A model generated the notes under the pieces. It did no database searches. It was not told the DNA's origin and saw only the letters and a program-made list of their open reading frames with translations. Made by a program: the position numbers and the translations under genes. Of a DNA stretch of 64,000 nucleotides, positions 62,519 through 64,000 are shown in pieces (the first letter of the stretch is position 1; each line of letters begins with the position of its first letter). Source of the DNA: an uncultured Roseicyclus sp. (GTDB taxonomy: Bacteria; Pseudomonadota; Alphaproteobacteria; Rhodobacterales; Rhodobacteraceae); contig CAKZPN010000046.1 in NCBI GenBank assembly GCA_937139335.1, positions 124,001 to 188,000 on the forward strand, given 5' to 3'.

Positions 62519-63760
62519 ATGACCGAGATCACCCCAGACATCGCGAGCGAGACTGCGGCCGCCGACGACCGCCGGGCGAAACGCAATGTCGCGGTGCTGG
62601 TCCTGGCGCAGGCAATCCTCGGCTCGCAGATGCCGCTGATCTTCACCGTGGGCGGGCTCGCCGGGCTGATGATCGCGCCCTCGCCGGCCTTCGCGACGAT
62701 CCCGATCTCGCTCATCGTTTTCGGGTCGATGACGACCGCGCCCTGGCTCTCGGCGCTGATGCAACGCTTTGGCCGCCGCGCGGGGTTCTTCGTGGGCGCG
62801 ATGGGCGGGGCCATCGGCGCGGGGGTCTCGGCCACCGGCCTCTGGATCGACAGTTTCGCGCTGTTCCTGCTCGGCTCGTATTTCACCGGCATCTACATGT
62901 CCGCGCAGGGGTTCTACCGCTTCGCCGCCGCCGACACCGCCTCAGCCCAGTTCCGGCCCAAGGCGATTTCCTACGTCATGGCGGGCGGGCTGATCTCGGC
63001 CCTGATCGGGCCGCAACTGGTGAAGCTGACGACCGACGCGACCGTGGTGCCCTTCGCCGGGTCCTACGCCTTCATCGTGCTCATCAACCTGGTGGGCGCG
63101 CTGCTGTTCCTGTTCCTCGACGTCCCGAAGCCGCCGCAACCGCAGCCGGGTGATGCAACCGGACGCACGCGGCGGGAGTTGCTCCGCGACCCCAAGATTG
63201 TCGTCGCCATCATCTGCGCGATGGTCTCGTATGCGCTGATGAACCTGATGATGACCTCGACGCCGCTGGCCGTCGTGGGTTGCGGGTTTTCCACCGGCAA
63301 CGCCGCCGACATCGTCTCGGCCCATGTCATCGCGATGTTCGCGCCCTCCTTCGTCACCGGCCACCTGATCGCACGCTTCGGCGCTATGCGGATCGTGGCG
63401 ACGGGCCTCGTGCTGCTGGCGCTGGCGGGCGGCGTGGCGCTGACCGGGGTGGAGCTTTACCAGTTCTTCGGCGCGCTGGTGCTGCTCGGCGTCGGCTGGA
63501 ACTTCGGCTTCATCGGCGCGACCACGATGCTGACTGCCGCGCACCGGCCGGAGGAGCGCGGGCGGGTGCAGGGGATGAACGACTTCCTCGTCTTCGGCTG
63601 CGTCACCGTCGCCTCGCTCGCCTCCGGCTTCCTGATGAACGCGGGCGGCGATGTGCAGACCGGCTGGACGGCGGTGAACATCGCCATGGTGCCGTTCCTG
63701 ATGCTGGCGGGCTCAGCGCTGATCTGGCTCGCGCTCCGGCCGCAGGACGCCTACGCCTGA
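62519..63760 (+). CDS. MFS transporter
   Basis: The 413-residue carrier has 12 predicted membrane segments. LSALMQRFGRRAGFFVGAMGG is the cytoplasmic loop 2-3 signature, and RPEERGRVQGMNDFLVFGCVTVASLASGF resembles the second-half motif of the YnfM/quinolone-efflux-like group. Substrate is unknown. The start MTEITPDIASETAAADDRRA sits just after the divergent alkA promoter region, with 94 bases between starts. Confidence 0.88.
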   Translation: MTEITPDIASETAAADDRRAKRNVAVLVLAQAILGSQMPLIFTVGGLAGLMIAPSPAFATIPISLIVFGSMTTAPWLSALMQRFGRRAGFFVGAMGGAIGAGVSATGLWIDSFALFLLGSYFTGIYMSAQGFYRFAAADTASAQFRPKAISYVMAGGLISALIGPQLVKLTTDATVVPFAGSYAFIVLINLVGALLFLFLDVPKPPQPQPGDATGRTRRELLRDPKIVVAIICAMVSYALMNLMMTSTPLAVVGCGFSTGNAADIVSAHVIAMFAPSFVTGHLIARFGAMRIVATGLVLLALAGGVALTGVELYQFFGALVLLGVGWNFGFIGATTMLTAAHRPEERGRVQGMNDFLVFGCVTVASLASGFLMNAGGDVQTGWTAVNIAMVPFLMLAGSALIWLALRPQDAYA

Positions 63761-63764
63761 GCCC

Positions 63765-64000
63765 TCACCAGCGCCCGGTCGCCGCGACCCACATGAGACG
63801 CAATCGCGCCATGCCCTCGCTGCCGTCGAGCGCACCGTCGATCACCCGGTCTGGCGTGTCGCGCGCGGCGCGCAAGGCACCTTCGGCCCGCCACCCGGCA
63901 TAGAGCGCGGGCGCGGCGGATGCGGGCACGGCGGACCGCCCTGCCTGTGCGCGCGCCAGCCGCTCCAGCCCCTCGCCCGCCAAGTCACGCACCGCCTGGG
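63765..64000 (-). CDS. C-terminal part of a squalene/phytoene synthase-family protein (5' end outside window)
   Basis: Only the last ~78 residues are present: LAGEGLERLARAQAGR, then ALYAGWRAEGALRAARDTPDRVIDG, ending LRLMWVAATGRW. The closing pattern, with helices and GRW at the end, resembles the non-carotenoid squalene/phytoene synthase-like proteins found in Rhodobacteraceae. The catalytic DxxxD motifs would lie outside the window, so the call is tentative. It converges with the MFS gene, leaving four bases between them. Confidence 0.5.
   Translation of the reverse strand, partial: QAVRDLAGEGLERLARAQAGRSAVPASAAPALYAGWRAEGALRAARDTPDRVIDGALDGSEGMARLRLMWVAATGRW

Overview
The window is high-GC chromosomal DNA of an alphaproteobacterium, almost certainly a member of the Rhodobacteraceae (Roseobacter/Rhodobacter group). 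Pointers are a CckA-type hybrid kinase, a circularly permuted two-piece tmRNA gene, an SspB-alpha adaptor, a GTTC-N7-GTTC SOS box at recA, the trgA-trgB-cysK locus, AcuI, and small families typical of this group (DUF4169, DUF6525). No prophage, complete insertion sequence, CRISPR array or rRNA operon was seen. The DNA is densely coding, with many 4-base ATGA/GTGA stop-start overlaps.

Layout. 1-9.4 kb: recA (cut by the left edge), a sulfotransferase-like gene, cckA, rsmB-like, guaB, rlmE, acuI and a DinB protein. 9.5-12.2 kb: an orphan polyamine-type binding protein with a strong terminator, then a COG0523 GTPase plus DUF6525 gene behind a Zur-like operator. 12.2-13.6 kb: ssrA (tmRNA) and, about 0.6 kb on, the SspB adaptor. 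13.7-19.9 kb: PmtA-like methyltransferase, fumC with two small coupled genes, tusA, ccdA, and a membrane hydrolase-like protein coupled to a cytochrome P450. 19.9-24 kb: a lower-GC GT61-type gene downstream of a PotABC-like transporter without its own binding protein. 24.1-26.3 kb: two cyclophilins, coaD and a CBS protein.

26.4-36.1 kb is dominated by valine/propionate catabolism: lysR/mmsA divergent, then an acyl-CoA dehydrogenase-HIBYL-CoA hydrolase-mmsB operon behind a recognisable promoter and operator. Small and accessory genes lie between (YkgJ, DUF6064, a Tat-exported protein, a YbdK-type ligase). 36.2-42.1 kb is one leftward block trgA-trgB-cysK-mscS-alaX, linked to tellurite resistance and cysteine synthesis in Rhodobacter. 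42.2-46.2 kb carries cfa, a photolyase and Ppx/GppA.

46.2-51.7 kb is a one-carbon/corrinoid module: a small 'virulence factor' family protein, a MetF-like reductase, an MtrH-like methyltetrahydrofolate:corrinoid methyltransferase, a membrane protein and a [2Fe-2S]-ASKHA corrinoid activator. The methyltransferase and the activator both end in glycine/poly-arginine tails, the most unusual feature noticed. A tRNA-Gly(CCC) follows. 51.9-64 kb holds an MFS carrier with an extra C-terminal domain, a membrane AbrB protein, the Entner-Doudoroff entry operon zwf-pgl-pgi behind a perfect LacI-type palindrome, a ureohydrolase, an HNH protein, a glyoxalase-like protein, an esterase/AlkA pair, another MFS carrier and the tail of a probable squalene/phytoene synthase-family gene.

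Family assignments rest on motif and whole-protein recognition by eye. Promoters, operators and RNA boundaries are read from sequence patterns and are less certain than the genes.
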